Shown here piece after piece: positions 1 to 13,400 of a stretch of DNA of 64,000 nt. The notes under the pieces were generated by a model. The model saw only the letters and a program-made list of their open reading frames with translations. It was not told the DNA's origin and searched no databases. How positions within the stretch are numbered: the first letter of the stretch is position 1; each line of letters opens with the position of its first letter. The translations under genes were made by a program, and so were the position numbers. This stretch comes from Baylisascaris procyonis (lineage: Eukaryota; Nematoda; Chromadorea; Rhabditida; Ascarididae): NCBI GenBank assembly GCA_037389465.1, contig JAZARR010000172.1, positions 5,974,001 to 6,038,000 on the forward strand. Direction: 5' to 3'.

Positions 1-3000
1 GAACAAATGTTGCAGAAAAAGAAAAGATATATTTCAGAAAAGAAAGTTAAATACTTCAGAAAAGTAAAAGAAATATTTCAGAAAAGGAAAGAAATATTTC
101 AGTAAGAGAACAGAAATACTTCAGAAAAGGAGAAGAAAAATCTCAGGAAAGGAAAATAAATATTTCAGGAAAGGAAAAGAAATACCTCACAAAGAGAGGA
201 AGAAATATTTCAGGAAAGGAAAAGAAATATTCCAGCATAGGGACAAAAAGTTTTCACGAAGAGAAAAAAGATGTCAGAAAAGACAAAGGAATATTTTAGG
301 AGAGGAACAGAAATATTTCAGAAAAGAAAAAGAAATATTTTCGGGAAGGAAAAGAAATGCAGAAGAAAAGGAGAACAAATGTTTCAGAAATAGGAAAGAA
401 ATGTTTCAGAAAAAGAAAAGAAATACTTCGGAAAAGGAGAAGAAATATATCAGGAAAGGAAAATAAATATTTCAGGAAAGGAAAAGAAATATTCCAAAAG
501 AGAAAAGAAATATCAGGAAAGGAAAAGAAATACCTCAGAAAGAGAGGAAGAAATATTTCAGGAAGACAATAGAAATATTTCAGAAAAGCGAAAGAAAAGT
601 TTCAGAAAGAGTGAAGAAATATTACATTTGAAGAGAAGTATTCCGGGAAAAAGAAAAAATATTTTAAAAAGGAGAAAATATTTTAGGAAAGGAAAATATA
701 TTTCAGAAAGAAAAAGAAATAATTCAGAAAAAGAAGAAATATTTCGGGAGAAGCACAAAAAGTTTTCTCCAAAGGAAAAAAATATCTCAGAAAAGAAAAA
801 GGAATATTTTAGGAGAGGAAGAGAAATATTTCAGAAAAGAAAAAGAAATATTTTCGGGAAGGAAAAGAAATACAGAAGAAAAGGAGAACAAATATTTCAG
901 AAATAGGGAACAAATGTTGCAGAAAAAGAAAAGATATATTTCAGAAAAGAAAGTTAAATACTTCAGAAAAGTAAAAGAAATATTTCAGAAAAGGAAAGAA
1001 ATATTTCAGTAAGAGAACAGAAATACTTCAGAAAAGGAAAAGAAAAATCTCAGGAAAGGAAAATAAATATTTCAGGAAAGGAAAAGAAATACCTCACAAA
1101 GAGAGGAAGAAATATTTCAGGAAAGGAAAAGAAATATTCCAGCATAGGGACAAAAAGTTTTCACGAAGAGAAAAAAGATGTCAGAAAAGACAAAGGAATA
1201 TTTTAGGAGAGGAAGAGAAATATTTCAGAAAAGAAAAAGAAATATTTCAGGGAAGGAAAAGAAATGTATAAGAAAAGGAGAAGAAATATTTCAGAAATAG
1301 GAAAGAAATGTTTCAGAAAAAGAAAAGAAATACTTCAGAAAAGGAGAAGTATTTCAGGAAAGGAAAATAAATATTTCAGGAAAGGAAAAGAAATATTCCA
1401 AAAGAGAGAAGAAATATCAGGAAAGGAAAAGAAATACCTTAGAAAGAGTGGAAGAAATATTTCAGGAAGAGAATAGAAATATTTCAGAAAAGGGAAAGAA
1501 AAGTTTCAGAAAGAGAAAAGAAATATTACATTTGAAGAGAAGTATTCCGGGAAAAAGAAAAAATATTTTAAAAAAGAAAATATTTTAGGAAAGGAAAATA
1601 TATTTCAGAAAGGAAAAGAAATAATTCAGAAAAAGAAGAAATATTTCGGGAGAGGAACAAAAAGTTTTCTCCAAGGGAAAAAAATACCTCAGAAAAGAAA
1701 AAGGAATATTTTAGGAGAGGAAGAGAAATATTTCAGAAAAGAAAAAGAAATATTTTCGGGAAGGAAAAGAAATACAGAAGAAAAGGCGAACAAATATTTC
1801 AGAAATAGGGAAGAAATGTTGCAGAAAAAGAAAAGATATATTTCAGAAAAGAAAGTTAAATACTTCAGAAAAGTAAAAGAAATATTTCAGAAAAGGAAAG
1901 AAATATTTCAGTAAAAGAACAGAAATACTTCAGAAAAGGAGAAGAAATATTTCAGAAAAGGAAAGAAATATTTCAGTAAAAGAACAGAAATACTTCAGAA
2001 AAGGAGAAGAAAAATCTCAGGAAAGGAAAATAAATATTTCAGGAAAGGAAAAGAATTACCTCACAAAGAGAGGAAGAAATATTTCAGGAAAGGAAAAGAA
2101 ATATTCCAGCATAGGGACAAAAAGTTTTCGCGAAGAGAAAAAAGATCTCAGAAAAGAAAAAGGAATATTTTAGGAGAGGAACAGAAATATTTCAGAAAAG
2201 AAAAAGAAATATTTCAGTAAAAGAACAGAAATACTTCAGAAAAGGAGAAGAAAAACCTCAGGAAAGGAAAATAAATATTTCAGGAAAGGAAAAGAAATAC
2301 CTCACAAAGAGAGGAAGAAATATTTCAGGAAAGGAAAAGAAATATTCCAGCATAGGTACAAAATGTTTTCACGAAGAGAAAAAAGATCTCAGAAAAGAAA
2401 AAGGAATATTTTAGGAGAGGAACAGAAATATTTCAGAAAAGAAAAAGAAATATTTTAGGGAAGGAAAACAAATGTAGAAGAAAAGGAGAAGGAATATTTC
2501 AGAAATAGTAAAGAAATGTTTCAGAAAAAGAAAAGAAATACTTCAGAAAAGGAGAAGTATTTCAGGAAAGGAAAATAAATATTTCACGAAAGGAAAAGAA
2601 ATATTCGAAAAGAGAGAAGAAATATCAGGAAAGGAAAAGAAATGCCTTAGAAAGAGAGGAAGAAATATTTCAGGAAGAGAATAGAAATATTTCAGAAATA
2701 GGAAAGAAATGTTTCAGAAAAAGAATAGATATATTTCAGAAATGAAATTTAAATACTTCAGAAAAGTAAAAGAAATATTTCAGGAAAGGAAAAGAAATAT
2801 TCGAAAAGCGAAAAGAAATATCAGGAAAGGAAAAGAAATACCTTAGAAAGAGTGGAATAAATATTTCAGGAAGAGAATAGAAATATTTCAGAAATAGGAA
2901 AGAAATGTTTCAGAAAAAGAATAGATATATTTCAGAAATGAAAGTTAAATACTTCAGAAAAGTAAAAGAAATATTTCAGAAAAGGAAAGAAATATTTGGG

Positions 3001-6000
3001 TGAAAGAAAAGAAATACTTCAGAAAAGGAGAAGAAATATCTCAGGAAAGGAAGAGAAATATTTCAGGAAAGGAAAAGAAATACCTCAGAAAGAGAGGAAG
3101 AAAGATTTCAGGAAGACAATAGAAATATTTCAGAAAAGCGAAAGAAAAGTTTCAAAAAGAGAAAAGAAATATTACATTTGAAGAGAAGTATTCCGGGAAA
3201 AAGAAAAAAATATTTTAAAAAAGAGAAAATATTTTAGGAAAGGAAAAAAATATTTCAGAAAGGAAAAGAAATAATTAAGAAAAAGAAGAAATATTTCAGG
3301 ATAGGAACAAAAAGCTATCTCGAAGGGAAAAAAATATCTCAGAAAAGAAAAAGGAATCTTTTAGGAGAGGAACAGAAATATTTCAGAAAAGAAAAAGAAA
3401 TATTTTCGGGAAGGAAAAGAAATATTCCAAAAGAGAAAAGAAATATCAGGAAAGGAAAAGAAACACCTTAGAAAGAGAGGAAGAAATATTTCAGGAAGAG
3501 AATAGAAATATTTCAGAAATAGGAAAGAAATGTTTCAGAAAAAGAATAGATATATTTCAGAAATGAAAGTGAAATACTTCAGAAAAGTAAAAGAAATATT
3601 TCAGAAAAGGAAAGAAATATTTGGGTGAAAGAAAAGAAATACTTCAGAAAAGGAGAAGAAATATCTCAGGAAAGGAAGAGAAATATTTCAGGAAAGGAAA
3701 AGAAATACCTCAGAAAGAGAGGAAGAAAGATTTCAGGAAGACAATAGAAATATTTCAGAAAAGCGAAAGAAAAGTTTCAGAAAGAGAAAAGAAATATTAC
3801 ATTTGAAGAGAAGTATTCCGGGAAAAAGAAAAAATATTTCAAAAAGGAGAAAATATTTTAGGAAAGGAAAATATATTTCAGAAAGAAAAAGAAACAATTC
3901 AGAAAAAGAAGAAATATTTCGGGAGAGGCACAAAAGTTTTCTCCAAGGGAAAAAAATATCTCAGAAAAGAAAAAGGAATATTTTAGGAGAGGAAGAGAAA
4001 TATTTCAGAAAAGAAAAAGAAATATTTTCGGGAAGGAAAAGAAATACAGAAGAAAAGGAGAACAAATATTTCAGAAATAGGGAAGAAATGTTGCAGAAAA
4101 AGAAAAGATATATTTCAGAAAAGAAAGTTAAATACTTCAGAAAAGTAAAAGAAATATTTCAGAAAAGGAAAGAAATATTTCAGTAAAAGAACAGAAATAC
4201 TTCAGAAAAAGAGAAGAAAAATCTCAGGAAAGGAAAATAAATATTTCAGGAAAGGAAAAGAAATACCTCACAAAGAGAGGAAGAAATATTTCAGGAAAGG
4301 AAAAGAAATATTCCAGCATAGGGACAAAAAGTTTTCACGAAGAGAAAAAAGATCTCAGAAAAGAAAAAGGAATATTTTAGGAGAGGAACAGAAATATTTC
4401 AGAAAAGAAAAAGAAATATTTCAAGGAAGGAAAAGAAATGTATAAGAAAAGGAGAACAAACATTTCAGAAATAGGGAAGAAATGTTTCAGAAAAAGAAAA
4501 GAAATACTTCGGAAAAGGAGAAGAAATATATCAGGAAAGGAAAATAAATATTTCAGGAAAGGAAAAGAAATATTCCAAAAGAGAAAAGAAATATCAGGAA
4601 AGGAAAAGAAATAGGTTAGAAAGAGAGGAAGAAATATTTCAGGAAGAGAATAGAAATATTTCAGGAAAGGGAAAGAAAAGTTTCAGAAAGAGAAAAGAAA
4701 TATTACATTTGAAGAGAAGTATTCCGGGAAAAAGAAAAATTATTTTAAAAAAGAGAAAATATTTTAGGAAAGGAAAAAAATATTTCAGAAAGGAAAAGAA
4801 ATAATTCAGGAAAAGAAGAAATATTTCAGGATAGGAACAAAAAGCTATCTCGAAGGGAAAAAAATATCTCAGAGAAGAAAAAGGAATATTTTAGGAGAGG
4901 AAGAGAAATATTTCAGAAAAGAAAAAGAAACATTTTCGGGAAGGAAAAGAAATGCAGAAGAAAAGGAGAACAAATATTTCAGAAATAGGAAAGAAATGTT
5001 TCAGAAAAAGAATAGATATATTTCAGAAATGAAAGTTAAATACTTCAGAAAAGTAAAAGAAATATTTCAGTAAAAGAAAAGAAATACTTCAGAAGAGGAG
5101 AAGAAATATCTCAGGAAAGGAAGAGAAATATTTCAGAAAGCGAAAAGAAATATATCAGGAAAGGAAAAGAAATACCTCAGAAAGAGAGGAAGAAATATTT
5201 CAGGAAAGGAAGAGAAATATTTCAGCATAGGGACAAAAATTTTTCACGAAGAGAAAAAAGATCTCAGAAAAGAAAAAGGAATATTTTAGGAGAGGAACAG
5301 AAATATTTCAGAAAAGAAAAAGAAATATTTTCGGGAAGGAAAAGAAATGCAGAAGAAAAGGAGAACAAATATTTCAGATATAGGGAAGAAATGTTTCAGA
5401 AAAAGAAAAGAAATACTTCGGAAAACTAGAAGAAATAATTCAGGAAAGGAAAATAAATATTTCAGGAAAGGAAAAGAAATATTCCAAAAGAGAAAAGAAA
5501 TATCAGGAAAGGAAAAGAAATACCTCAGAAAGAGAGGAAGAAATATTTCATGAAGAGAATAGAAATATTTCAGAAATGAAAGTTAAATACTTCAGAAAAG
5601 TAAAAGAAATATTTCAGAAAAGGAAAGAAATATTTGGGTAAAAGAAAAGAAATACTTCAGAAAAGGAGAAGAAATATCTCAGGAAAGGAAGAGAAATATT
5701 TCAGAAAGAGAAAAGAAACATGTCAGGAAAGGAAAAGAAATATTCCAAAAGAGAAAAGAAATATCAGGAAAGGAAAAGAAATACCTCAGAAAGAGAGGAA
5801 GAAATATTTCAGGAAAGGAAAAGAAATATTTCAGAAAAGGGAAAGAAAAGTTTCAAAAAGAGAAAAGAAATATTACATTTGAAGAGAAGTATTCCGGGAA
5901 AAAGAAAAAATATTTTAAAAAAGAGAACATATTTTAGGAAAGGAAAAAAATATTTCAGAAAGGAAAAGAAATAATTCAGAAAAAGAAATATTTCAGGATA

Positions 6001-6591
6001 GGAACAAAAAGCTATCTCGAAGGGAAAAAAATATCTCAGAAAAGAAAAAGAAATATTTTAGGAGAGGAACAGAAATATTTCAGAAAAGAAAAAGAAATAT
6101 TTTCGGGAAGGAAAAGAAATGCAGAAGAAAAGGAGAACAAATATTTCAGATATAGGGAAGAAATGTTTCAGAAAAAGAAAAGAAATACTTCGGAAAAGGA
6201 GAAGAAATATATCAGGAAAGGAAAAGAAATACCTTAGAAGGAGAGGAAGAAATATTTCAGGAAGAGAATAGAAATATTTCAGAGAAGGGATAGAAAAGTT
6301 TCAGAAAGCGAAAAGAATTGTTACATTTGAAGAGAAGTATTCCGGGAAAAAGAAAAAATATTTTAAAAAAGAGAAAATATATTAGGAAAGGAAAAAAATA
6401 TTTCAGAAAGGAAAAGAAATATTCCAAAAGAGAGAAGAAATATCAGGAAAGGAAAAGAAATATATCAGTTGAGGAAGAGAAATATTTCAGAAGAGAAGAG
6501 AAATGTTTAGAAAAAGAGAAAAACATTTTAGGAAAGGATACGAAGTATTTCAGAAAAAGAAAAGAAATATTTCAGAAAAGAAAAAGAAAAA

Positions 6592-7435
6592 CTCAAGTGT
6601 TCCACACTCCTTTCCAAAATCTACCTCAGGTCATACGTGCCACCTTAGTCTTCCATACCCTTTTCCAAATCTATCTCAGGTCTTATCGCGCTTATCGCGC
6701 TTCCTGGCGAAATAAGCAACAACTACGCGATGAAAAGACGCAGTTTCCGTTTACACAGCACATGAAAAAGGAAATACCTTTTGTTAGAAAAACGCAGAAT
6801 TTCGAAGAAGCAGTCTGAGCGGGAGAGGTCCATGAGTTGCGCAACTGTAAATGAGCGGCACAGTACGCATCTAATAAAGAGAAACACAGTGGCGGGCTTT
6901 TATTAGTGGTAATGTCACAATGAAACTTTGACCTTCGTGTGGGGTCACTGCGGATCGATAACGACTCATTTTTTGAATAGTTCTCGAGGAAGTGCTACCG
7001 TACGCTACTCGGTAATTGTGAGGGAAAACGTGATCGTCAACACTATCGAAACTTCTTCAACACAGCGTATAGCAGAATCGAGTGCTAACCAATTTACGAA
7101 CACACAATTATGACCTATTACAAATTTCAACGCGCCAACAGCCGCAATCGTTCAATGGCAGCCTCTAGCTAATAACGGATACTACGAATAGATTTTAGCC
7201 AATGTCCGAATACATTTTTCAAGATCGTTCGAGCCCTTCTTATGTTTAAAAAAACTTCCAGAACATAGACACAGAATAAATTCAACAAAATAACATAGTT
7301 CGACAGAAATAAATGATATAAAATAATTTATCTCTTCAAATGTGAAGATATCACTTCGTTTCAATCCTATATAAGCAAAAAAACACTGACGCATCAAAAA
7401 GCCGAGAAAATTAAAGAAATCATGATTACATCCGA
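6592..7435. repeat. Non-array module A inside the satellite
   Basis: About 0.85 kb of mixed-composition DNA interrupts the purine array. It contains a diverged 50-bp tandem duplication (around 6600-6635 and 6650-6685; shared cores are TTTCCAAAATCTACCTCAGG and TTTCCAAATCTATCTCAGG) and a short TTATCGCGC doublet at about 6683-6700. Open frames of 60-75 codons occur on both strands, but none has a recognisable domain or a convincing splice structure. I found no terminal inverted repeats or target-site duplication by eye. It could be an old insertion that was amplified with the array. Confidence 0.85.
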
Positions 7436-10400
7436 AAACATCTCAGGAAGGGAAAATAAATATTTCAGAAAGAGAAAAGAAATGTATCAGGTAAGGAAAA
7501 GAAACATTTCAGAAAAGAAAAAGAAACATTTCACGTAAGGAAAAGAAATACTTCAGAAAAGGAAAAAAATGATCAAGAAAAGGAAAACAATTATTTTAGG
7601 AAAGGGAAAGAATTATTTGAGAAAAGGAAGAGAAAGATTTCGGATTCAGGCGAGGAAGAGAAATATTTCAGAAAAGGAAGAAAAATATTTCAGGAAACGA
7701 AAAGAAATATTACATTTAAAGAGAAATATTCCGGGAAAAAGAAAAAATATTTTAAAGAAGAGAAAATATTTTAGGAAAAGAAAAAAATATTTCAGAAAGG
7801 AGAAGAAATAATTCAGAAAAAGAAGAAATATTTCAGGATAGGAACAAAAAGTTTTCTCGAAGGGAAAAAAATATCTCAGAAAAGAAAAAGGAATATTTTA
7901 GGAGATGAAGAGAAATATTTCAGAAAAGAAAAAGAAATATTTTAGGGAAGGAAAAGAAATGCAGAAGAAAAGGAAAAGAAACATTTCAGAAAAGGGAAAG
8001 AAATGTTTCAGAAAAAGAATAGATATATTTTAGAAATGAAAGTTAAATACTTGAGAAAAGTAAAAGAAATATTTCAGAAAAGGAAAGAAATATTTCAGTA
8101 AAAGAAAAGAAATACTTCAGAAAAGGAGAAGAAATATCTCAGGAAAGGAAAAGAAATATTTCAGAGAGAGAAATATTCCGGGAAAAAGAAAAAATATTTG
8201 AAAGAAGAGAAAATATTTTAGGAAAGGAAAAAAATATTTCAGAAAGGAGAAGAAATAATCCAGAAAAAGAAGAAATATTTCAGGATAGGAACAAAAAGCT
8301 TTCTCGAAGGGAAAAAAATAGCTCAGAAAAGAAAAAGGAATATTTTGGGAAGGAAAAGAAATGCAGAAGAAAAGGAGAACAATTATTTCAGAAAAAGGGA
8401 AGAAATGTTTCACAAAAAGAAAAGAAATACTTCGGAAAAGGAGAAGAAATATTTCAGGAAAAGAAAAAAAATATTTCAGGAAAGGAAAAGAAATATTCCA
8501 AAAGAGAAAAGAAATACCAGGAAAAGAAAAGAAATACCTTAGAAAAAGAGGAAGAAATATTTCAGGAAGAGAATAGAAATATTTCAGATATAGGGAAGAA
8601 ATGTTTCAGAAAAAGAAAAGAAATACTTCGGAAAAGGAGAAGAAATATATCAGGAAAGGAAAATAAATATTTCAGGAAAGGAAAAGAAATATTCCAAAAG
8701 AGAAAAGAAATATCAGGAAAGGAAAAGAAATACCTCAGAAAGAGAGGAAGAAATATTTCAGGAAGACAATAGAAACATTTCAGAAAAGCGAAAGAAAAGT
8801 TTCAGAAAGAGAAAAGAAATATTACATTTGAAGAGAAGTATTCCGGGAAAAAGAAAAATATTTTAAAGAGGAGAAAATATTTTAGGAAAGGAAAATATAT
8901 TTCAGAAAGAAAAAGAAATAATTCAGAAAAAGAAGAAATATTTCGGGAGAGGCACAAAAAGTTTTCTCCAAAGGAAAAAAATATCTCAGAAAAGAAAAAG
9001 GAATATTTTAGGAGAGGAAGAGAAATATTTCAGAAAAGAAAAAGAAATATTTTCGGGAAGGAAAAGAAATACAGAAGAAAAGGAGAACAAATATTTCAGA
9101 AATAGGGAACAAATGTTGCAGAAAAAGAAAAGATATATTTCAGAAAAGAAAGTTAAATACTTCAGAAAAGTAAAAGAAATATTTCAGAAAAGGAAAGAAA
9201 TATTTCAGTAAGAGAACAGAAATACTTCAGAAAAGGAGAAGAAAAATCTCAGGAAAGGAAAATAAATATTTCAGGAAAGGAAAAGAAATACCTCACAAAG
9301 AGAGGAAGAAATATTTCAGGAAAGGAAAAGAAATATTCCAGCATAGGGACAAAAAGTTTTCACGAAGAGAAAAAAGATGTCAGAAAAGACAAAGGAATAT
9401 TTTAGGAGAGGAACAGAAATATTTCAGAAAAGAAAAAGAAATATTTCAGGGAAGGAAAAGAAATGTATAAGAAAAGGAGAAGAAATATTTCAGAAATAGG
9501 AAAGAAATGTTTCAGAAAAAGAAAAGAAATACTTCAGAAAAGGAGAAGTATTTCAGGAAAGGAAAATAAATAGTTCAGGAAAGGAAAAGAAATATTCCAA
9601 AAGAGAGAAGAAATATCAGGAAAGGAAAAGAAATACCTTAGAAAGAGTGGAAGAAATATTTCAGGAAGAGAATAGAAATATTTCAGAAAAGGTAAAGAAA
9701 AGTTTCAGAAAGAGAAAAGAAATATTACATTTGAAGAGAAGTATTCCGGGAAAAAGAAAAATATTTTAAAAAAGAGAAAATATTCTAGGAAAGGAAAATA
9801 TATTTCAGAAAGGAAAAGAAATAATTCAGAAAAAGAAGAAATATTTCGGGAGAGGAACAAAAAGTTTTCTCCAAGGGAAAAAAATACCTCAGAAAAGAAA
9901 AAGGAATATTTTAGGAGAGGAAGAGAAATATTTCAGAAAAGAAAAAGAAATATTTTCGGGAAGGAAAAGAAATGCAGAAGAAAAGGAGAACAAATATTTC
10001 AGAAATAGGGAAGAAATGTTGCAGAAAAAGAAAAGAAATACTTCGGAAAAGGAGAAGAAATATTTCAGGAAAGGAAAATAAATATCTTCGAAAGAGAGGA
10101 AGAAATATTTCAGGAAGAGAATAGAAATATTTCAGAGAAGGGATAGAAAAGTTTCAGAAAGCGAAAAGAATTGTTACATTTGAAGAGAAGTATTCCGGGA
10201 AAAAGAAAAAATATTTTAAAAAAGAGAAAATATTTTAGGAAAGGAAAATATATTTCAGAAAGAAAAAGAAATAATTCAGAAAAAGAAGAAATATTTCGGG
10301 AGAGGCACAAAAAGTTTTCTCCAAAGGAAAAAAATATCTCAGAAAAGAAAAAGGAATATTTTAGGAGAGGAAGAGAAATATTTCAGAAAAGAAAAAGAAA

Positions 10401-13400
10401 TATTTTCGGGAAGGAAAAGAAATACAGAAGAAAAGGAGAACAAATATTTCAGAAATAGGGAACAAATGTTGCAGAAAAAGAAAAGATATATTTCAGAAAA
10501 GAAAGTTAAATACTTCAGAAAAGTAAAAGAAATATTTCAGAAAAGGAAAGAAATATTTCAGTAAGAGAACAGAAATACTTCAGAAAAGGAGAAGAAAAAT
10601 CTCAGGAAAGGAAAATAAATATTTCAGGAAAGGAAAAGAAATACCTCACAAAGAGAGGAAGAAATATTTCAGGAAAGGAAAAGAAATATTCCAGCATAGG
10701 GACAAAAAGTTTTCACGAAGAGAAAAAAGATGTCAGAAAAGACAAAGGAATATTTTAGGAGAGGAACAGAAATATTTCAGAAAAGAAAAAGAAATATTTC
10801 AGGGAAGGAAAAGAAATGTATAAGAAAAGGAGAAGAAATATTTCAGAAATAGGAAAGAAATGTTTCAGAAAAGAAAAGAAATACTTCAGAAAAGGAGAAG
10901 TATTTCAGGAAAGGAAAATAAATAGTTCAGGAAAGGAAAAGAAATATTCCAAAAGAGAGAAGAAATATCAGGAAAGGAAAAGAAATACCTTAGAAAGAGT
11001 GGAAGAAATATTTCAGGAAGAGAATAGAAATATTTCAGAAAAGGTAAAGAAAAGTTTCAGAAAGAGAAAAGAAATATTACATTTGAAGAGAAGTATTCCG
11101 GGAAAAAGAAAAAATATTTTAAAAAAGAGAAAATATTCTAGGAAAGGAAAATATATTTCAGAAAGGAAAAGAAATAATTCAGAAAAAGAAGAAATATTTC
11201 GGGAGAGGAACAAAAAGTTTTCTCCAAGGGAAAAAAATACCTCAGAAAAGAAAAAGGAATATTTTAGGAGAGGAAGAGAAATATTTCAGAAAAGAAAAAG
11301 AAATATTTTCGGGAAGGAAAAGAAATGCAGAAGAAAAGGAGAACAAATATTTCAGAAATAGGGAAGAAATGTTGCAGAAAAAGAAAAGAAATACTTCGGA
11401 AAAGGAGAAGAAATATTTCAGGAAAGGAAAATAAATATCTTCGAAAGAGAGGAAGAAATATTTCAGGAAGAGAATAGAAATATTTCAGAGAAGGGATAGA
11501 AAAGTTTCAGAAAGCGAAAAGAATTGTTACATTTGAAGAGAAGTATTCCGGGAAAAAGAAAAAATATTTTAAAAAAGAGAAAATATTTTAGGAAAGGAAA
11601 AAAATATTTCAGAAAGGAAAAGAAATAATTCAGAAAAAGGAGAAATATTTCAGGAGAGGAACAAAAAATCTTTCTCGAAGGGAAAAAAATATCTCAGAAA
11701 AGAAAAAGGAATATTTTAGGAGAGGAAGAGAAATATTTCAGAAAAGAAAAAGAAATATTTTCGGGAAGGAAAAGAAATGCAGAAGAAAAGGAGAACAAAT
11801 GTTTCAGAAATAGGAAAGAAATGTTTCAGAAAAAGAAAAGAAATACTTCGGAAAAGGAGAAGAAATATATCAGGAAAGGAAAAGAAATATTTCAGGAAAG
11901 GAAAAGAAATATTCCAAAAGAGAAAAGAAATATCAGGAAAGGAAAAGAAATACCTCAGAAAGAGAGGAAGAAAGATTTCAGGAAGACAATAGAAATATTT
12001 CAGAAAAGCGAAAGAAAAGTTTCAGAAAGAGTGAAGAAATATTACATTTGAAGAGAAGTATTCCGGGAAAAAGAAAAAATATTTTAAAAAGGAGAAAATA
12101 TTTTAGGAAAGGAAAATATATTTCAGAAAGAAAAAGAAATCATTCAGAAAAAGAAGAAATATTTCGGGAGAAGCACAAAAGTTTTCTCCAAAGGAAAAAA
12201 ATATCTCAGAAAAGAAAAAGGAATATTTTAGGAGAGGAAGAGAAATATTTCAGAAAAGAAAAAGAAATATTTTCGGGAAGGAAAAGAAATACAGAAGAAA
12301 AGGAGAACAAATATTTCAGAAATAGGGAAGAAATGTTGCAGAAAAAGAAAAGATATATTTCAGAAAAGAAAGTTAAATACTTCAGAAAAGTAAAAGAAAT
12401 ATTTCAGAAAAGGAAAGAAATATTTCAGTAAAAGAACAGAAATACTTCAGAAAAAGAGAAGAAAAATCTCAGGAAAGGAAAATAAATATTTCAGGAAAGG
12501 AAAAGAAATACCTCACAAAGAGAGGAAGAAATATTTCAGGAAAGGAAAAGAAATATTCCAGCATAGGGACAAAAAGTTTTCGCGAAGAGAAAAAAGATCT
12601 CAGAAAAGAAAAAGGAATATTTTAGGAGAGGAACAGAAATATTTCAGAAAAGAAAAAGAAATATTTCAAGGAAGGAAAAGAAATGTATAAGAAAAGGAGA
12701 ACAAACATTTCAGAAATAGGGAAGAAATGTTTCAGAAAAAGAAAAGAAATACTTCGGAAAAGGAGAAGAAATATATCAGGAAAGGAAAATAAATATTTCA
12801 GGAAAGGAAAAGAAATATTCCAAAAGAGAAAAGAAATATCAGGAAAGGAAAAGAAATAGGTTAGAAAGAGAGGAAGAAATATTTCAGGAAGAGAATAGAA
12901 ATATTTCAGGAAAGGGAAAGAAAAGTTTCAGAAAGAGAAAAGAAATATTACATTTGAAGAGAAGTATTCCGGGAAAAAGAAAAATTATTTTAAAAAAGAG
13001 AAAATATTTTAGGAAAGGAAAAAAATATTTCAGAAAGGAAAAGAAATAATTCAGGAAAAGAAGAAATATTTCAGGATAGGAACAAAAAGCTATCTCGAAG
13101 GGAAAAAAATATCTCAGAGAAGAAAAAGGAATATTTTAGGAGAGGAAGAGAAATATTTCAGAAAAGAAAAAGAAACATTTTCGGGAAGGAAAAGAAATGC
13201 AGAAGAAAAGGAGAACAAATATTTCAGAAATAGGAAAGAAATGTTTCAGAAAAAGAATAGATATATTTCAGAAATGAAAGTTAAATACTTCAGAAAAGTA
13301 AAAGAAATATTTCAGTAAAAGAAAAGAAATACTTCAGAAGAGGAGAAGAAATATCTCAGGAAAGGAAGAGAAATATTTCAGAAAGCGAAAAGAAATATAT

